This document shows positions 14,941-17,319 of a stretch of DNA of 17,319 bases, in pieces. Positions within the stretch are counted from its first letter, which is position 1; each line of letters opens with the position of its first letter. The position numbers and the translations under genes were made by a program. Source of the DNA: JBFXAN01 sp050184225 (GTDB taxonomy: Bacteria; Chloroflexota; Dehalococcoidia; CAUJGQ01); NCBI GenBank assembly GCA_050184225.1, contig JBFXAN010000139.1:1-17319 (forward strand). Reading direction: 5' to 3'. The notes below the pieces were generated by a model that saw only the letters and a list, made by a program, of their open reading frames with translations, was not told the DNA's origin and did no database searches.

Positions 14941-15134
14941 ATGGACACAAGGTGTGATCATACCGCTTCCACTCTGAGTATTGCGTGCCCGAATGGCCGA
15001 AGCGAGCGCGTTCACTAATCAACGGTGTGGTCAACCAGCCAGCTAACGGACGCCGTGCCTTACAACAATGACGTGCTGTCGCAGATCTATGTCCAGGTTA
15101 TGACGTCGATTGCTTGCTCTACCGAGGTGAGGTC

Positions 15135-17279
15135 ATGAGCGTACCGACATCGGTCATCGATGCAGCAGAACATCGCTACCGGGAACGCACGACGACCCGC
15201 GAGGCGACTGAGGAGAAGCTCCGCTACCAGACGCCGATGCGGGTCGACACGCGGGAGCGGGTGGAGCAGCGGCTCCGCCGGTTGAGCCGGGAGAAGTCGG
15301 CCGAGGTGGTTGGGGCAGCCGTGATTGCGTCTCAATCCGCGCCCGGACCAATGACCTCAGTGGACGTGTTGGAGCGGGTGATCGGCGACAGCGATCTGTT
15401 TGCAGTGAACTATCTCGAGCAGGGCCTTGCCGCTGCCCGCGCAATTGGACGGGTCCGCATTCGTGACCGGAGCGGTGAGGTCGTTGGTTACGGAACCGGC
15501 TTCCTCGTCTCGCCGCGGTTGTTGATGACGAACAATCACGTGCTCGAAGACGAAGCCGCGGCAGAATGCAGCCAGGTTGAGTTCAACTTCCAGGACGATG
15601 CCACCGGCCTGCCGTTGCCCACGACACTCTTCGATCTCGAGCCGGCAACCTTCTTTGTCACTGATGGGGCGCTGGATTTCACCCTTGTCGCCGTGTCAGA
15701 AACGGCGCACAACCGCATGGGTCTCCAGCAGTTCGGATGGTGCCGGTTGATCGAAGAGCAGGGCAAGATCCTGCTCGGCGAATGTATCACGATCATTCAG
15801 CATCCGAACGGCGAACCGAAACAGATCGCCCTCCGTGAAAACCGGCTCGTCGACCTCTTGGAGAACTTTCTGCACTACAAGACCGATACCGCCCCCGGTT
15901 CGTCGGGATCGCCCTTGTTCAACGACCAGTGGGAGATCGTCGGTCTTCATCACTCCGGCGTGCCGGCCAGGGACGGAAACGGCAACATCCTCGCGATGGA
16001 CGGATCGATCTGGACGCCGGAGTGTGGCGAACACCGGATCAAGTGGATCGCCAATGAAGGCATCCGCATCAGCCGGATCGTCCGGCACATCCGGGCGCAA
16101 CAGCTGACCGGCGAGCGCGGACGGCTGCGCGATGCGCTGCTCGCCTCTGAGTTGTCCATGGTTACGGCTGCAACCGGGCCGGTTGGCGAGCAGCGCTGGA
16201 ATGGAACGACATCAACCGTCCCGATCCCGGACGTGGCGCCGAGCGCGTCCACCAGCAGCGTGCCGGCGACGACCGGCTCCTTCACCGTCCCCTTGCACAT
16301 CACGCTGCACCTCGGGCAACCGTCGGTTGCCGTCTCGCGGCCGCGTACCGACCAGATCAGCACCCGTCCTCCCATCAATGTCCGGAGGGTCTCGACCGTC
16401 GCGGATGACGCCCTGCAGGGCGCGCTCGATGCCGCGGCTGCCGAACGGGCGCGGACCTACTACGATCCGATCGCTGACGGCCAGGCCCGCGACACGTACT
16501 ATCGTGGCATTCTTGCCGAACAGTTGGACCCGTCTGCTCTCTACCAGGCACTCCACCAGCTCGTGACGGACACGCACACCGAACAGCCATCGTACGCACC
16601 CAGCCGGCATGTCTACCCTTTCGTCGATCTGCATCCTGACAAGACGTTGCGGAGTATCTACTCCGGCAAGGCATTCACGGCGGACGAACTGATCCGCGCC
16701 GACTTCATTGCCGATGAGCGGCGGGCGCAGTACTCCCGGCATCTTGAAGAGATACGCGCGGCCGAGTCTGCACGAGACGCGGAGGTACAAGCCGCGGAGC
16801 TCAACCTCCTTGAGGCGCAGTTCCCGTACAACTGCGAGCACGTGGTGCCGCAGTCGTGGTTCACCAAGCGCGAGCCGATGCGCGGAGACCTTCACCATCT
16901 CTTTGCCTGCGAGTCGCGCTGCAACAGCTTCCGAAGCAATACGCCGTACTTCGACTTCCCCGACTTCGAGGAGGCAATCCGGCACGATTGCGGCAAGAGC
17001 GCCGACCGCAAGTTCGAGCCGAGCGAGGGCAAGGGTGCGGTCGCTCGAGCGACGCTCTATTTCCTCATTCGCTATCCCGGTGAGATCGACCGCACCGCCA
17101 AGGAGCTAACGCCGGACCGCATCCGGATTCTGTTGCAGTGGCACGAGGCGGAACTGCCCGGCGAGTACGAGCGCCATCGCAACATGGCGATCTTCGAGAA
17201 GCAGGGCAATCGCAACCCGTTGATCGACTTCCCTGAGTGGGCGGATCGCATCGCGTTCGAACGAGGCCTGGCAAGCTAG
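15135..17279 (+). CDS. Trypsin-like S1 protease fused to endonuclease I (His-Me finger nuclease)
   Basis: This 714-aa fusion has no signal peptide. Residues 1-75 are charged and helical. Residues about 77-110 (VLERVIGDSDLFAVNYLEQG) lead into a V8/trypsin-like protease: His135 in LLMTNNHVL, Asp181 in ALDFTLVAV, and Ser257 in TDTAPGSSGSPLFN. A Ser/Thr/Pro-rich linker spans about 355-420. The C-terminal part (about 430-705) is an endonuclease I/NucM-type nuclease: Glu568 and general base His569 in NCEHVVPQSWF, then RGDLHHLFA and Asn597 in CNSFRSNTPYF, matching the Mg-binding residues of that family. Endonuclease I enzymes cleave DNA non-specifically and are normally secreted, so a cytosolic version joined to a protease suggests a controlled toxic effector. 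The ATG at 15135 has GAGG 7 bases upstream; a TTG at 15114 is less likely. Confidence 0.9.
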   Translation: MSVPTSVIDAAEHRYRERTTTREATEEKLRYQTPMRVDTRERVEQRLRRLSREKSAEVVGAAVIASQSAPGPMTSVDVLERVIGDSDLFAVNYLEQGLAAARAIGRVRIRDRSGEVVGYGTGFLVSPRLLMTNNHVLEDEAAAECSQVEFNFQDDATGLPLPTTLFDLEPATFFVTDGALDFTLVAVSETAHNRMGLQQFGWCRLIEEQGKILLGECITIIQHPNGEPKQIALRENRLVDLLENFLHYKTDTAPGSSGSPLFNDQWEIVGLHHSGVPARDGNGNILAMDGSIWTPECGEHRIKWIANEGIRISRIVRHIRAQQLTGERGRLRDALLASELSMVTAATGPVGEQRWNGTTSTVPIPDVAPSASTSSVPATTGSFTVPLHITLHLGQPSVAVSRPRTDQISTRPPINVRRVSTVADDALQGALDAAAAERARTYYDPIADGQARDTYYRGILAEQLDPSALYQALHQLVTDTHTEQPSYAPSRHVYPFVDLHPDKTLRSIYSGKAFTADELIRADFIADERRAQYSRHLEEIRAAESARDAEVQAAELNLLEAQFPYNCEHVVPQSWFTKREPMRGDLHHLFACESRCNSFRSNTPYFDFPDFEEAIRHDCGKSADRKFEPSEGKGAVARATLYFLIRYPGEIDRTAKELTPDRIRILLQWHEAELPGEYERHRNMAIFEKQGNRNPLIDFPEWADRIAFERGLAS

Positions 17280-17302
17280 CAAGGCGCGGTCAAACTAATG
17301 CA

Positions 17303-17319
17303 CCCGGGAGCGCGGGCTT
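17303..17319. repeat. Partial second copy of the GGGAGCGCGGGCTT hairpin repeat
   Basis: The window ends in CCCGGGAGCGCGGGCTT. Its last 14 bases equal the left arm at 11005-11018. The copy is cut by the window edge and lies 24 bases after the S1-nuclease stop codon, where it may act as a terminator. Confidence 0.7.

Larger units (their letters stand above)
14689..15134. other. 446-base AT-rich divergent control region
   Basis: I see no convincing gene in this gap between the S8 protease (minus) and the S1-nuclease fusion (plus). Bases 14841-14960 contain 47 G/C of 120 (39%), far below the surrounding coding DNA. It holds promoter-like pairs on both strands, an interrupted palindrome and a short tRNA-Ser-like string (14991-15015). 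A 63-codon ORF (14827-15018) has no family resemblance and is probably chance. Confidence 0.7.

Noticed and set aside
14827..15018. 63-codon plus-strand ORF in the divergent gap
   Set aside because: No recognisable family or domain; it starts at a GTG in AT-rich promoter-like DNA and is best explained as chance.
14980..15060. Possible intact tRNA-Ser or tRNA-Leu gene
   Set aside because: Only the D-arm-like string matches; the D stem does not pair and there is no anticodon arm, T arm or acceptor closure.
1..17319. CRISPR array or insertion-sequence transposase
   Set aside because: No regularly spaced short repeats with unique spacers and no transposase-like protein was seen; the repeats present are intergenic inverted repeats.

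Overview
The window is high-GC bacterial chromosome with tightly packed genes. The gene set is Shine-Dalgarno-led ORFs, a lipoprotein-anchored heme importer with no TonB-type component, a complete set of divergent housekeeping enzymes, and several families of long hairpin repeats between genes. This would fit a Chloroflexota (Thermomicrobia-like) genome, but that assignment is an inference from protein style and repeats; there is no rRNA or other marker here to confirm it.

Layout. 1-5393 holds housekeeping genes: a C1 family aminopeptidase C/bleomycin hydrolase (minus), an NfuA-type Fe-S scaffold protein (plus), an ATP-grasp ligase (minus) whose 3' end overlaps nfuA, and malate synthase (plus). 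Large inverted repeats fill the two divergent gaps (1513-1695 and 3640-3799). 5401-8798 is a minus-strand heme acquisition operon in the order hmuT (heme-binding lipoprotein), hmuU (permease), hmuV (ATPase) and an IsdG/HmoA-like heme-degrading monooxygenase; a third inverted repeat sits between hmuU and hmuV. 8931-10980 holds plus-strand rpiA, a small HCx5R phosphatase and a short-chain dehydrogenase. A hairpin repeat separates the dehydrogenase from a convergent family III CoA-transferase-like gene (11083-12375).

The last third (12498-17279) is the most unusual part. A minus-strand pair encodes a subtilisin-family (S8) protease with a Csp-like beta-sandwich insertion and, overlapping its 3' end by 29 bases, a 113-residue protein that resembles the protease's own N-terminal domain. 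Divergent from it, across a 446-base AT-rich control region, is a 714-residue protein fusing a trypsin-like (S1) protease to a C-terminal endonuclease I (His-Me finger) nuclease. None of these proteins has a signal peptide, so they look intracellular. I propose, as inference only, that the three genes form a protease-regulated nuclease module of conflict/defense type: the S8 protease or its stand-alone N-domain partner could control processing of the S1-nuclease fusion. Copies of one hairpin repeat lie on both sides of the block (11001-11077 and the right edge of the window).
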